A stretch of 64,000 bases of DNA from Algoriphagus faecimaris (GCF_900101705.1 NZ_FNAC01000010.1:62001-126000), one strand, 5' to 3'; shown: positions 1-8,924, counted from the stretch's first letter. Notes: generated from the sequence alone by a model not told the origin. Numbers and translations are program-made.

Positions 1-890
1 GCTAAGGTAGGCCATTGCTTGGTTTCATTTTCGAGGTAAAGTGTCCCCCATTTTTTAGGTTCCTCTACTCCCCAACTTTCGCCTTCCGGTCTTTGGCCAG
101 CTTTGAAAGCAGCCTCTTGTACATCTAGTCCAAACTTTTGATAGGATCCTTTTTCGCCTAAAAGTAGAAATTTAGGAGTGGGTGCATTGACCATCACGCC
201 TGCAGTGGCTTTTGCCTTAAGTGAACCGTAGTCTAGTACAATATCAAAATAATCATCTGCTACGGCATGGGTGCGTTGCATTCTGATGTCTGCCCATACG
301 GATAAAGGGGACCCGAAAGCTAAAACTAGCTGATCGATCAGGTGCGTGCCTAGGTCATAGGTCACCCCATTGCCGGGGACATTTTTTTCTCGCCAATTTT
401 CACCTAGTTGCGGGCGAAAACGATCAAAATGTGATTCCAAAGAAATAATCCGTCCAAGGGTTTCTTGCTGAAGTAAGGATTGGATCGTCTTAAAATCTCC
501 ATCAAAGCGCCGATTTTGAAATACAGTGCAAAGCAAGCCCTTATTGCTAGCCAATTCTTGAAGCTCTTCTGCCTCTTTGGAAAAGATCGTGACAGGCTTG
601 TCTACTACCACGTGCTTCCCTACTTCCAGTGCCATTTTGGCCATAGGGAAATGAAATTCATTGGGTGTAGTGATTACGATCAGGTCTGCGGCATCTTCTT
701 CTAAGAGAGACTCAAGGCTCCTGTAGGTTTGCACATTTGGGTAGCGTTTTTCACATTTGTTTTCGTGTCGCTCTACTACTGCCTGAAGTGCTAGGTCAGG
801 ACATACGTCGATTAGAGGAGCATGCATTTTTTCAGCTACTGCGCCAAAGCCTATAATAGCGGTCCTTATGGGAGCAAAGAGTTTCATCAT
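1..890 (-). CDS. Gfo/Idh/MocA family NAD(P)-dependent oxidoreductase, 3' end outside window
   Basis: The reading frame is open from ATG at 890 to the window edge, so about 296 residues of an N-terminal part are visible. The start reads MMKLFAPIRTAIIGFG, giving a Rossmann nucleotide-binding glycine motif (IIGFGAVAEKMHAP), followed by the family's substrate-loop lysine motif (GKHVVVDKPV). These are typical of Gfo/Idh/MocA sugar or inositol dehydrogenases; the substrate cannot be told. The ATG overlaps the TGA of the upstream response regulator (ATGATGA), so the genes are translationally coupled. It is probably the last or a late gene of the 3437-1 operon. Family assignment is firm, function open. 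Confidence 0.85.
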   Translation of the reverse strand, partial: MMKLFAPIRTAIIGFGAVAEKMHAPLIDVCPDLALQAVVERHENKCEKRYPNVQTYRSLESLLEEDAADLIVITTPNEFHFPMAKMALEVGKHVVVDKPVTIFSKEAEELQELASNKGLLCTVFQNRRFDGDFKTIQSLLQQETLGRIISLESHFDRFRPQLGENWREKNVPGNGVTYDLGTHLIDQLVLAFGSPLSVWADIRMQRTHAVADDYFDIVLDYGSLKAKATAGVMVNAPTPKFLLLGEKGSYQKFGLDVQEAAFKAGQRPEGESWGVEEPKKWGTLYLENETKQWPTL

Positions 891-1513
891 AGATTCATTT
901 CGTGGGCCTTATTGACTAGTTCCACCCGAGTACTGACACCTAATTTTTGATGTATATTTTTCCGGTGTGTTTCAATCGTATTTTGACTTAAGCCCAGCTT
1001 TTGGGCGATTTCTTTATTAGTTAAGCCATCTTTGATTAAAGAGATAATCTGTACTTCTCTCCTCGAGAGCTTGTATTTGTCTCTAAAGGAATCATAAAAG
1101 GCATTGGGTCTCGCCTGCTCGATAACCCGGTCAAAATTAATCATGTGTCTGCCTTCAAAGACCTCATGTATGGTGAATATCAGCTCGTCCGGGTCGGCAT
1201 CTTTTAGGATAAAGCCGTCAGCCCCTTTTTTGATGGATTCCTTGAAAATTTTCTCTTCATCATACATAGAAAGCACAACCACTTTGATCGAGTTCTGATG
1301 CTTCTTGATATGCTGAAGTACACCAAACCCATCCAAAACGGGCATGTTTAAATCTGTCAAAACGACATCTACTGTAGCATCTTTGACATAATCAATCAAC
1401 TCTTTGCCGTTGGCAAATACCCCACAAACTTCAAAATCATCCTGTTCTTCAAGAAGACCTTCTATACCTTTTGCAAAGAGGGTATGGTCATCAGCAATTG
1501 CGATTCGGATCAT
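887..1513 (-). CDS. NarL/FixJ-type response regulator (REC + LuxR HTH)
   Basis: 208 residues. The N-terminal receiver domain has the acidic pair D8-D9, phospho-acceptor D54 (VLTDLNMP), S82 and K104. The C-terminal LuxR helix-turn-helix lies at about residues 145-205 (LSRREVQIISLI, TNKEIAQKLGLS). It is a DNA-binding transcription regulator phosphorylated by the kinase encoded just upstream at 1550-2305. Length and domain order are standard for the family. Its stop codon overlaps the start of the oxidoreductase gene. Targets are unknown; the operon itself is one candidate. Confidence 0.92.
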   Translation of the reverse strand: MIRIAIADDHTLFAKGIEGLLEEQDDFEVCGVFANGKELIDYVKDATVDVVLTDLNMPVLDGFGVLQHIKKHQNSIKVVVLSMYDEEKIFKESIKKGADGFILKDADPDELIFTIHEVFEGRHMINFDRVIEQARPNAFYDSFRDKYKLSRREVQIISLIKDGLTNKEIAQKLGLSQNTIETHRKNIHQKLGVSTRVELVNKAHEMNL

Positions 1514-1549
1514 AAATTTTTTGGGTGAAATCTAATTTAAGGCTAAAAC

Positions 1550-2305
1550 TTAGATTGACAAAGAAAGATTTATTTCAGTGCCTTTCCCCGGTGATGAGCT
1601 GATATGGAAAGAGCCGCCTATTGTTTCCATCCGTTTCTGAAGATTAGTCATACCGCTGCCTTTTGAGGGGATACTCATATCAAATCCCTTTCCGTCGTCT
1701 CGGATTTGAAGCTTAAGGTCCGAACCCAAATAATCCAGCTTGACTGTCAGTCTACTTGGGGAGGCATGCTTGATGGCATTATTCAGACATTCCTGTACCA
1801 CTCGGATCAGGACGAGTTTTTTATCCTTGGGAAGATTGGTTTCATTTCCAGATAAATCAATGCTCGTGTCGCAGAATCCTGTTGCTTGTATTTTTTCAAG
1901 TTGCTGTTCTATAAATTCCCTTAGTGTGATGGACTCTACCCAGTCCAGATTGAGGGTTTTGGATAGGCCTCGTACTTCTGTGATGATCTGATTGATGAGT
2001 TGTCTTCCTTCCTGCTGTTTTTCTGGTTTTGAAGAGCCTAGATACAATTTTGATAAAGATAAAAGCTGTCCAATATTATCGTGAAGTTCCCTGCCAATAT
2101 GAGCCAAGGTGTCTTGTTGGATTTCATTTTCGATATTAAGTAGCGTCTTCTCGTACTCTACTTTGATCTGCTCCATTTTTTGCTTGTTTTGGACCTGTCG
2201 CTGACGATGTAGAATAACCATAGAAACTACAAATATTGCCATTACCGCAGCCAAAAAGGCTCCTGAAAAAAGTATAAATACAATTTGGCTACCTTGTTCT
2301 TCCAT
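1550..2305 (-). CDS. NarL-type sensor histidine kinase (HisKA_3)
   Basis: 251 residues. One membrane helix lies at about 8-32 (IVFILFSGAFLAAVMAIFVV). A short coiled segment follows, then the HisKA_3 motif GRELHDNIGQ with phosphorylatable H75. A HATPase_c domain comes next, with its N-box near LNNAIKHA and G-box motifs DDGKGFD and GSGMTNLQKR. There is no periplasmic sensor domain, so signal input must come from the single helix, the cytoplasm, or a partner. The 17-bp overlap with the upstream seven-helix protein makes that protein the obvious candidate partner. The cognate regulator is directly downstream (887-1513). Confidence 0.92.
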   Translation of the reverse strand: MEEQGSQIVFILFSGAFLAAVMAIFVVSMVILHRQRQVQNKQKMEQIKVEYEKTLLNIENEIQQDTLAHIGRELHDNIGQLLSLSKLYLGSSKPEKQQEGRQLINQIITEVRGLSKTLNLDWVESITLREFIEQQLEKIQATGFCDTSIDLSGNETNLPKDKKLVLIRVVQECLNNAIKHASPSRLTVKLDYLGSDLKLQIRDDGKGFDMSIPSKGSGMTNLQKRMETIGGSFHISSSPGKGTEINLSLSI

Positions 2306-3056
2306 CTTTTATGGTTTGAGGTGTAATAAAATTCCTTCCAGTGGCCAGAATAATCGTAAATACGGTCAATAGCAATAGGTACAAAATCATCGAGACAGTA
2401 TTGAATATGTCATAGACCCCCGTATTCTGGAAGCTGATGTACTCATAAGCCACATCCGCTAAAAATAAGAGAACAGACTGAAACAGTAGAAAAGTAATAT
2501 ACCAAAATGGCCAATAAATCAAAGGATTGATGGCTAAATACGATTCTTCGGTGACCAAATCCACAAAGAATAAACCGCTCGATATGATAATCAGTGCATT
2601 TCCGAGAAAATAGAGATAGGGCTGAAAATCAGTGATAGGCGTACCTGACCAAGGGGAATAAAAGAATACACAAATGCTTACGAACAATAGGCTAAATAAG
2701 ATTACTATTTTTTTCTTTGTCCTGCTATAAATATTACTGGCTATTAAGCAAAGTAGTAATAGCTTGGATAGCTGATAATTGAAAATATTATATACCCATA
2801 AGTTCCAACCCTCAAAGGGTTGATTGGTAAAAAGGAAGTGAAACTTTTCATTAAGTCCTTTATTGACTATCATATACGAGGCCAAAATCTCATAAAAACA
2901 AACCAATAAGATGATCATAAATGGAAGATAAAATCTAGGAGAGATTTTCTTTTTTCCCACCAGCTTTCCATAAAATATGATTGCCAAAATTCCATTGATT
3001 TGGACAAGGTGAAAATAATAGTTGTCCTCTATTCGAGCAATAAAATCTTCTAACAC
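2289..3056 (-). CDS. Seven-transmembrane protein upstream of NarL-type kinase
   Basis: 255 residues with about seven hydrophobic helices, near residues 15-33, 42-64, 95-110, 116-136, 146-168, 178-205 and 218-240, and little soluble sequence between them. I do not recognise a named domain; the helix count recalls 7TM receptor-like sensor modules (7TMR-DISM type), but the large extracellular domain of those is missing. The gene overlaps the kinase by 17 bp and follows the 122-residue gene by 12 bp, so it is an operon member. A role as the membrane sensor for the kinase is inferred from position only. Confidence 0.8.
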   Translation of the reverse strand: MLEDFIARIEDNYYFHLVQINGILAIIFYGKLVGKKKISPRFYLPFMIILLVCFYEILASYMIVNKGLNEKFHFLFTNQPFEGWNLWVYNIFNYQLSKLLLLCLIASNIYSRTKKKIVILFSLLFVSICVFFYSPWSGTPITDFQPYLYFLGNALIIISSGLFFVDLVTEESYLAINPLIYWPFWYITFLLFQSVLLFLADVAYEYISFQNTGVYDIFNTVSMILYLLLLTVFTIILATGRNFITPQTIKDGRTR

Positions 3057-3068
3057 AGCCAGCCCCTT

Positions 3069-3437
3069 TTATTCACATTTAGGAGGACAGGCATCTCCCC
3101 GGTTATAATAATCTTCTTCCTCCTCCTCGATGTCTCCTTTGGCAGACGTCATAGGCGTCATTACTAAAGTCATCCTTCCGATATATTCCTCTGGATTTTC
3201 TGGATAAAACTCCCTTGCTGTTTCCTCTGTATATTCCGTGAAATAAAATTTGATACCCCCTTTTTTGGGATCATTACTTGACTTTTTCAAAATTTCCTCA
3301 AGTGTTTCCCGATCAAAAAATATCCATTCAGTCTGGTTTTCCACATCCTGTTTGGGACCTCGAGCAGGCTTACCTTTACGTACTTCCTGATCGTATTTTA
3401 GTTTCATTTGCTCAAAATCCTTCTTACTAATTTTCAT
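3069..3437 (-). CDS. Small uncharacterised protein with acidic stretch and CPPxC tail
   Basis: 122 residues, no signal peptide or membrane helix. The N-terminus is charged and lysine-rich, the middle carries WIFFDRETLEEIL and a strand-rich part (GIKFYFTEY, MTLVMTP), and the end has six acidic residues followed by DYYNRGDACPPKCE. I recall similar 100-130-residue Bacteroidota proteins with a CPPxC ending beside multi-helix membrane genes, but no function. It is the first gene of the operon running through the 7TM protein, kinase and regulator. The two terminal cysteines may bind metal or be redox active; that is speculation. Confidence 0.75.
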   Translation of the reverse strand: MKISKKDFEQMKLKYDQEVRKGKPARGPKQDVENQTEWIFFDRETLEEILKKSSNDPKKGGIKFYFTEYTEETAREFYPENPEEYIGRMTLVMTPMTSAKGDIEEEEEDYYNRGDACPPKCE

Positions 3438-3521
3438 ATAAATAGGGGAATAGGGTTGAATTTTAGGGCTATTTCTAATAATCCCCTGAATATAGCCTTT
3501 TTCAGGTGTAGTGAAAACAAA

Positions 3522-3543
3522 AAAAGGGGCATGTGCCCCTTTT
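3522..3543 (-). terminator. Rho-independent terminator after ccmF
   Basis: Perfect inverted repeat AAAAGGGGCA / TGCCCCTTTT with a 2-base centre, followed on the minus strand by a run of T. It lies just past the ccmF stop at 3564 and before the start of the next minus-strand operon. Confidence 0.85.
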
Positions 3544-3563
3544 GGTCTCTAAATGGGTGAGAA

Positions 3564-6083
3564 CTACTCCAAACCCTTGTCTCTCATTTTTTTGAACTCA
3601 TCAAATCTTCTGAAGATGGCTACTGTAAATCCGATAAGCATCAGAATAGAGCCTACCCAAAGCACGTTGATATAGGGCTTGACGATCGCCTTCATCACAA
3701 CATAGTCTTTCTGGTACTGATTGACTTTGAATACAAATTTATTTTGCTCCGGAACGATATTGTCTAAAGTGACTTTAATACCCAGTTCATTATCTACTAC
3801 AGGAAGCTTCCCGACTTGGTTGTTTCTAATGATGAAGGTAGGCTCGAGTGTTTTTTCTACATCATAATCCAAAATCCGAAGTTTGGCTTTCACTGCCACG
3901 TCTCCCTCTTGGAGTACATAATCTTCGATTTCGCTTAGAACTTCTGCACCGTCAAAGTAGGTCACAAAGTCAGCGATATGAAACTGCTCTCCGGGCGATA
4001 CTTCATAAAACTCATCGTCTTTCCAATCGGGATCTTCGTAATCATTCATGGCCGCTACATAGGTATAAAGATCCCTGTCGAGGTAGATTTTAGAATCCGG
4101 CGAAGAGATCAAGCCGCCCATTCCCTCATTGAATTGAGACATTGGATTCAGAGAAAACTTCAAGACCTCATTTTGAAAATAATCGATCTGGAAGTAGTCA
4201 TTTTCCTCCAAAACCAAATTGACATTATCACCCTTCTTAAAGACATCTTTATAATCTTCCAGAGCAATGGCCTCATTGACTTTACCTGTAGATTCGAGAA
4301 TTTTCGCCGGCACGAGCTCTTTGATTCCCACTACTTTCTTTTGTCTTCCTCTATAGATGACCGTGTAGTCTTTCATTTGAGTGGGCTTATTGATCCAGAG
4401 TAATACGTGCTCCTTATTCAATTCATCTTCCCAGCTATTGCTATAGGTCAGACCGGACATGTTGATGGAAATTGTGTCGGAATAACCTGAGCTAAACATG
4501 ATCCCAATAAGGATCATCCCTAATCCAATATGAGCCAGAGAACCTCCGGCTAATTTGAAGGTTGATTTTTTCAACAACTTGGAAAGAATCACTGAGTTTG
4601 CGACGATAGTAAAAGTCCCCGCCAAAATGATGATCATGTATTTCCAATCGTAGACCTTGGCTAATACTATTATGGCTGCGGATAAGAGTACAGAGATGAT
4701 ATAAGGGGTCAAAAGTGCATCTTTCAATGCTTTTTTGTCCATCTTTTGCCACCAGAAAAACTGACCTACTGAAGTCAGCAAAGCCAGAGCGATACCAAAC
4801 CAAAGCTGAAATTTGGTGTAAAACTCCACTTGATCAGCTGGAGGTGCCATATTAGAAATCCCACCGAAGCTTTCCACCAGAGCATTCCAAGCTGGGATAG
4901 AAGTCGGAAGGATCACCTGAAAGCCCATCAGACCAAGTGTAGTGGCCCCGATGAATATCCAAAACTCTCGAGAATAAACAGAGGCTTCACGCTCTGAGCT
5001 AGGGATGTGTTTCCATGCTTTGATGGTAAAAAACAAAGCTACTGCTAAAAAGAAGAGCATGTAGATCAGGAGTTGGCCCGAGAGGCCCAAATCTGTGAAA
5101 GAGTGTACCGATGCATCTCCTAATACACCCGAGCGGACCAAGAAGGTGGCGTATAAAACAAGGATAAAGGAAAGAATGACTAAGATAATCGAAGTTTTTA
5201 GCGCAGTACTGCTCTTTTTGTATGTGATCATGGTATGCACTGAGGCTACCAAAATCAGCCAAGGAACATAGACTGCATTTTCTACAGGATCCCAGTTCCA
5301 ATATCCTCCAAAGTTCAGCGTGACATAGGCCCAGTAGGCTCCCATTAATATTCCCATACCGAGAATCATGGTCGAAAAAATAGCCCAAGGAAGCGCAGGT
5401 CTTACCCACTCAGAGTACCGACGCGTGGCCAGGCCACCGATCAGGAAGGCAAAGGGAACAAGCGTGGAAGCATAGCCTAGGAAAAGCGTAGGAGGGTGAA
5501 TCACCATCCAAATATTTTGTAAAAGTGGGTTTAGTCCTGTCCCATCCTCCGGTATAAAGTCCGGATTCATCTGAAAAATCGGAGCCTGTGTGGCATCTCG
5601 AAGAAGAATGAATGGGGAGCTACCAATTTTCAAATCACCTATGACCACGCCCATGATCATAGACACCAAGAAAGCCTGCACGAGAGCAAAGACAATCATT
5701 ACAGGAGCTTCCCATGCTTTATTGGTTTTGATCAGCGTAACTCCTAGGATCACATTCCAGAAAATCCAAAGGATGAAGGCTCCTTCCTGACCCTCCCAGA
5801 AGCTGGAAATCATGTAGTGGACGGGGAGTGCTTTGCTTGAATGCGAATAGGCATAAAAGTATTCAAATCGATGGTTGTAAATGATCTCAAAAAGTGAAAA
5901 TGCAATCATCACACTGGAAACAGCATGAACATAAAAGCTCGCCCTGCTAAAGCGCTTCCAGCTATTTTTTTCTATCTCGTTAGCTTTGTAATACTGGTAA
6001 TAGGCATAGGCTGATACCAATGCACTGACAAAAGCCACTATGCTCATCACATGGCCTAGGTTACCGATAAAGGTATTGATCAT
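3564..6083 (-). CDS. ccmF: CcmF-type cytochrome c heme lyase
   Basis: 839 residues, about 15 membrane helices. It transfers heme from holo-CcmE to the CxxCH motif of apocytochrome c on the outer side of the inner membrane. Visible family marks are H196 in VIHPPTLFLGYA, the tryptophan-rich WWD region around YWNWDPVEN (W262, W264, D265), H283 in the helix after it, and H327. The last ~300 residues form a large extracytoplasmic domain between the final helices, making the protein longer than proteobacterial CcmF, as is usual in Bacteroidota. It is the last gene of the ccmC-ccmD-ccmE-ccmF operon and starts 23 bp after ccmE. Confidence 0.93.
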   Translation of the reverse strand: MINTFIGNLGHVMSIVAFVSALVSAYAYYQYYKANEIEKNSWKRFSRASFYVHAVSSVMIAFSLFEIIYNHRFEYFYAYSHSSKALPVHYMISSFWEGQEGAFILWIFWNVILGVTLIKTNKAWEAPVMIVFALVQAFLVSMIMGVVIGDLKIGSSPFILLRDATQAPIFQMNPDFIPEDGTGLNPLLQNIWMVIHPPTLFLGYASTLVPFAFLIGGLATRRYSEWVRPALPWAIFSTMILGMGILMGAYWAYVTLNFGGYWNWDPVENAVYVPWLILVASVHTMITYKKSSTALKTSIILVILSFILVLYATFLVRSGVLGDASVHSFTDLGLSGQLLIYMLFFLAVALFFTIKAWKHIPSSEREASVYSREFWIFIGATTLGLMGFQVILPTSIPAWNALVESFGGISNMAPPADQVEFYTKFQLWFGIALALLTSVGQFFWWQKMDKKALKDALLTPYIISVLLSAAIIVLAKVYDWKYMIIILAGTFTIVANSVILSKLLKKSTFKLAGGSLAHIGLGMILIGIMFSSGYSDTISINMSGLTYSNSWEDELNKEHVLLWINKPTQMKDYTVIYRGRQKKVVGIKELVPAKILESTGKVNEAIALEDYKDVFKKGDNVNLVLEENDYFQIDYFQNEVLKFSLNPMSQFNEGMGGLISSPDSKIYLDRDLYTYVAAMNDYEDPDWKDDEFYEVSPGEQFHIADFVTYFDGAEVLSEIEDYVLQEGDVAVKAKLRILDYDVEKTLEPTFIIRNNQVGKLPVVDNELGIKVTLDNIVPEQNKFVFKVNQYQKDYVVMKAIVKPYINVLWVGSILMLIGFTVAIFRRFDEFKKMRDKGLE

Positions 6084-6106
6084 GATTGTTTGTTAAAGCT
6101 TCTACT

Positions 6107-6523
6107 TCACATTCCCGCCGCCTGCACATCAGTTTCCTGATATTTGGAAGGGCACTTCATCAGGATTTTATCTGCAATGAAGATTTCCTCTGTCTTAAAT
6201 TGACCTATTACTACTACCGACTCAGATCGGGTGAAATCCGCCGGCACTGGTTCATTGTAAAATACCTCTTGCTCTGTGCCTTCATTATCTACCAAAACGA
6301 AGGTAAATGAAGTTTTGTCCTCTCGGACATTGATGCCTACCACCTCTCCGGTGTCATCTTTTTTCAATTGACCGACTACATGGATGGATTTATCATTTCC
6401 GTTTTTCTTCATTTCCATAGCCGTGTCAAATGATTCATAGCTACTTGCGTCGCCGATTGAGGTCATGATGATGACAATAGCGATGGCGATGATGCCTATT
6501 CCTACGAGATGTCCTTTTTTCAT
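6107..6523 (-). CDS. ccmE: CcmE heme chaperone, cysteine-type (CxxxY)
   Basis: 138 residues: a short cytoplasmic start, one membrane anchor (about 7-23), then the OB-fold periplasmic domain. The conserved heme-attachment histidine of classical CcmE (HxxxY) is replaced by cysteine: the motif reads KCPSKY with C124 and Y128. CxxxY CcmE is known from some archaea and sulfate reducers with a modified Ccm system. Tyrosine and the surrounding strand (IFIADKILMK) are retained, so the protein looks functional. It lies between the CcmD-like gene and ccmF with gaps of 11 and 23 bp. Confidence 0.93.
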   Translation of the reverse strand: MKKGHLVGIGIIAIAIVIIMTSIGDASSYESFDTAMEMKKNGNDKSIHVVGQLKKDDTGEVVGINVREDKTSFTFVLVDNEGTEQEVFYNEPVPADFTRSESVVVIGQFKTEEIFIADKILMKCPSKYQETDVQAAGM

Positions 6524-6534
6524 AGTTGTTTCGA

Positions 6535-6780
6535 TTAATTGACCGGAAGGTTTTTTTCAATTCTACTTATTTTCCGATCAGTATAGATTAAGTAGCCGGT
6601 GATACCGATGAATATGATACCTATAATTCCCACCAAAACATAAATTTTCCCCTCTTCACGCATCTTATCGGCCATTTCTACCCGATTGTTGGTATAATCC
6701 GAATCGGTCACCTCGATTTTCTCTTGGGCAAAAGCCTGAAGGCTGAAGACAAGTAGGAATAGTATTGCTAGTTTTTTCAT
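6535..6780 (-). CDS. CcmD-like small membrane protein
   Basis: 81 residues. A cleavable signal peptide is likely (KKLAILFLLVFSLQAFAQ), followed by a short polar stretch and one membrane helix at about 48-66, with a basic C-terminal tail (TDRKISRIEKNL). Size, topology and place between ccmC and ccmE match CcmD, which in other bacteria releases holo-CcmE from the CcmABC complex. Sequence alone is too short for certainty, and classical CcmD lacks a signal peptide. It starts only 2 bp after the ccmC stop. Confidence 0.75.
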   Translation of the reverse strand: MKKLAILFLLVFSLQAFAQEKIEVTDSDYTNNRVEMADKMREEGKIYVLVGIIGIIFIGITGYLIYTDRKISRIEKNLPVN

Positions 6781-6782
6781 CT

Positions 6783-7457
6783 TTAGGAATTAATCAATTT
6801 GTCCTCAATCGTCCTTTCCACTCTACGCATTTTGACCCGTACAGTTGCTATCCATGCACCAAAAAGTGTCCAACCCAAAATAGCAGGGTAGAATACCATT
6901 CTAAGCTTGGAGTCCAAATCATAGGCATTGAATCCAGGATTACCTCCATTGCCAGGATGCAAACTGTCTGTCAAGCGAGGCAATACAAAGATTAAGGGAA
7001 TAAAGGCTGCGAAAGCAAAAATATTATAAATAGCTCCTATTCTGCCACGCTGCTGCGCATCAGTCAGTGAATTTCGCAAGATTAGGTAAGCAAAATACAT
7101 CAAGAGGCCAATAGCGGAAGCATTTTGCTTCGGATCCCCACTCCAATAGTCTCCCCAGGTAAATTTTGCCCAAAGCATGCCTGTAGCGATTCCCAAGACT
7201 CCGAATAAAATGGCCGCATTGGTGAATTCTATGGCGAAGTCATCATGTTTGAGGTCATTGCTTCGTAAATATCGAATACTGTAGTAGACCGATACCAAAA
7301 GCATCAGTATCATCCCAAACCACATGGTCACATGAAAATGTAATGCCCGGATGGTTTCATTTAAAATCGGAAGACGAGGGGCATCCATCAGCAGGCCTGC
7401 GAAGATGGTGTACAGCAGCAGTGCGATTGCAAGAATTTTCCACCAGGATTGGCGCAT
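6783..7457 (-). CDS. ccmC: CcmC-type heme exporter/handling protein
   Basis: 224 residues, six membrane helices. CcmC presents heme to CcmE. The WWD-type segment reads FTWGDYWSGDPKQNAS (W101, W105, D108), flanked by helices with candidate heme-ligand histidines H40/H42 and H167. Length is usual for CcmC. It is the first gene of this operon in the window. No ccmA or ccmB lies next to it, so the ABC-transporter part must be encoded elsewhere, or the gene is a Bacteroidota ccsA-like variant. The 76 bases up to the terminator of the preceding transporter gene must hold the promoter. Confidence 0.9.
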   Translation of the reverse strand: MRQSWWKILAIALLLYTIFAGLLMDAPRLPILNETIRALHFHVTMWFGMILMLLVSVYYSIRYLRSNDLKHDDFAIEFTNAAILFGVLGIATGMLWAKFTWGDYWSGDPKQNASAIGLLMYFAYLILRNSLTDAQQRGRIGAIYNIFAFAAFIPLIFVLPRLTDSLHPGNGGNPGFNAYDLDSKLRMVFYPAILGWTLFGAWIATVRVKMRRVERTIEDKLINS

Positions 7458-7532
7458 AGGGTAATTTTTGCTTTTTCAATTGCAAAAATAAGCTATAAGT
7501 TCCTGAATCCGGTGCTTTTTCTTACAAAAGAT

Positions 7533-7562
7533 AAAGGCCAGATCGTTTACAATCTGGCCTTT
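7533..7562 (-). terminator. Terminator after the DAACS symporter gene
   Basis: 11-bp inverted repeat AAAGGCCAGAT / ATCTGGCCTTT with an 8-base loop, 22 bp past the symporter stop. The following minus-strand bases are T-rich but not a clean T run. Confidence 0.7.
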
Positions 7563-7584
7563 GTTGATTTTGAAAAATAGTTAC

Positions 7585-8913
7585 TTACTCGTTTGGAGTA
7601 AGAGGATTGCTTTTTCGAATCAACCCATCGGGTAATTCCCCTTCTGTGCTAGCCACAATAGTACAAACTGTAGCATCTCCTGTGACATTGACGACGGTTC
7701 GGAACATATCCAATATCCGGTCCGGAGCGATAATAAGGGCAATGCCGGCTGCCGGCACCCCAATAGACTCTAATACGATGATCAGCATGATCAATCCTGC
7801 TCCGGGCACTCCCGCTGACCCAATGGAAGCCAAGGTAGCCGTCAGCACGATCATCAGCTGCTGAGTCAGGGACAAATCCATTCCCAAAGCCTGTGCAATG
7901 AAAACTGCCGCAACTCCCTGGTAAAGACTCGTACCATCCATATTTACCGTCGCACCCAATGGTAAAACAAAACTGGAAACTTCTTCTGAGACTCCTAGCT
8001 CTTCTTCGACCTGCTTCATGGTCACTGGAAGTGTAGCAGAGCTAGAGCTGGTAGAAAATGCCAACAATTGGGCTGGGCGAATCGCTTTAAAAAAGTCCAA
8101 ATAGGGTACTTTGGTGAAAGCCTTTAATATCAAGGGGTAGACAAGAAGAATCATGGTAAACAAGCCTCCAACCACTACGGCGCTATATTTCAGCAAGGCC
8201 AAAAGTAACTCTACCGCAGAATCAGGGTTTTCTCCCGCAATCTCTACAATCAACGAAGCCATTAAAGCAAATACGCCATAGGGAGCAATCAACATGATAT
8301 AATTGACAATTTGGATAATCACGTCATTCAGTCCATCGAAGAAAGCAATTACTGGAGTTCCTTTTTCCTTAGGAATTTGAAGTAAAGCTATCCCAATCAG
8401 AATGGCAAAAAACACGACCTGAAGCATAGCTCCATTATTGGAAGCTGCCAAGAATACGTTTTCAGGAACAATATCTACTAAGGGTTGCAAGGGGCTTTGC
8501 TCCTGTAGCTCAGCGGCTTGACCCACTCTTGATCCCGCGTCACCCTCGTATAGTTTCATGAGGTTTTCTCGGGTTTCGATCGGAAGGCTTTTTCCAGGCT
8601 TGAATACATTGACCAGAATCAGCCCTATAGAAATAGCCAATACGGTCGTCACCAGATACGTCCCTATTGTTTTTCCTCCGATTCGGCTGAGCTTGGAGAT
8701 ATCACCTAGATTGGAAACGCCTACTACTAATGAAGCCAATACTAGGGGTACGGCTATCATTTTCAGTGAATTGATGAAAATCGTGCCGATGGGCTTGATA
8801 TAGTCTAAGGTAAAGGAATTAGGTAGAGAAGTTTTGATCACGACCAAACCAAATACAAGACCGAGAATCAGGCCAATTATAATCTGTGTATGTAAAGGAA
8901 TTTTCTTCAGCAT
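7585..8913 (-). CDS. Dicarboxylate/amino acid:cation symporter (DAACS family)
   Basis: 442 residues with eight or more hydrophobic helices and re-entrant loops. Family hallmarks are the serine-rich loop FSTSSSSATLPVT (HP1), the substrate/cation motif NMDGTSLYQGVAA, and GVPGAGLIML in HP2. These place it with GltP/GltT/DctA-type Na+- or H+-coupled uptake of glutamate, aspartate or C4-dicarboxylates; the substrate is not predictable here. It lies 11 bp after aroC and is probably cotranscribed with batD and aroC, though no functional link is evident. It ends at a strong hairpin. Confidence 0.93.
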   Translation of the reverse strand: MLKKIPLHTQIIIGLILGLVFGLVVIKTSLPNSFTLDYIKPIGTIFINSLKMIAVPLVLASLVVGVSNLGDISKLSRIGGKTIGTYLVTTVLAISIGLILVNVFKPGKSLPIETRENLMKLYEGDAGSRVGQAAELQEQSPLQPLVDIVPENVFLAASNNGAMLQVVFFAILIGIALLQIPKEKGTPVIAFFDGLNDVIIQIVNYIMLIAPYGVFALMASLIVEIAGENPDSAVELLLALLKYSAVVVGGLFTMILLVYPLILKAFTKVPYLDFFKAIRPAQLLAFSTSSSSATLPVTMKQVEEELGVSEEVSSFVLPLGATVNMDGTSLYQGVAAVFIAQALGMDLSLTQQLMIVLTATLASIGSAGVPGAGLIMLIIVLESIGVPAAGIALIIAPDRILDMFRTVVNVTGDATVCTIVASTEGELPDGLIRKSNPLTPNE

Positions 8914-8924
8914 GAAGCCTGGGT

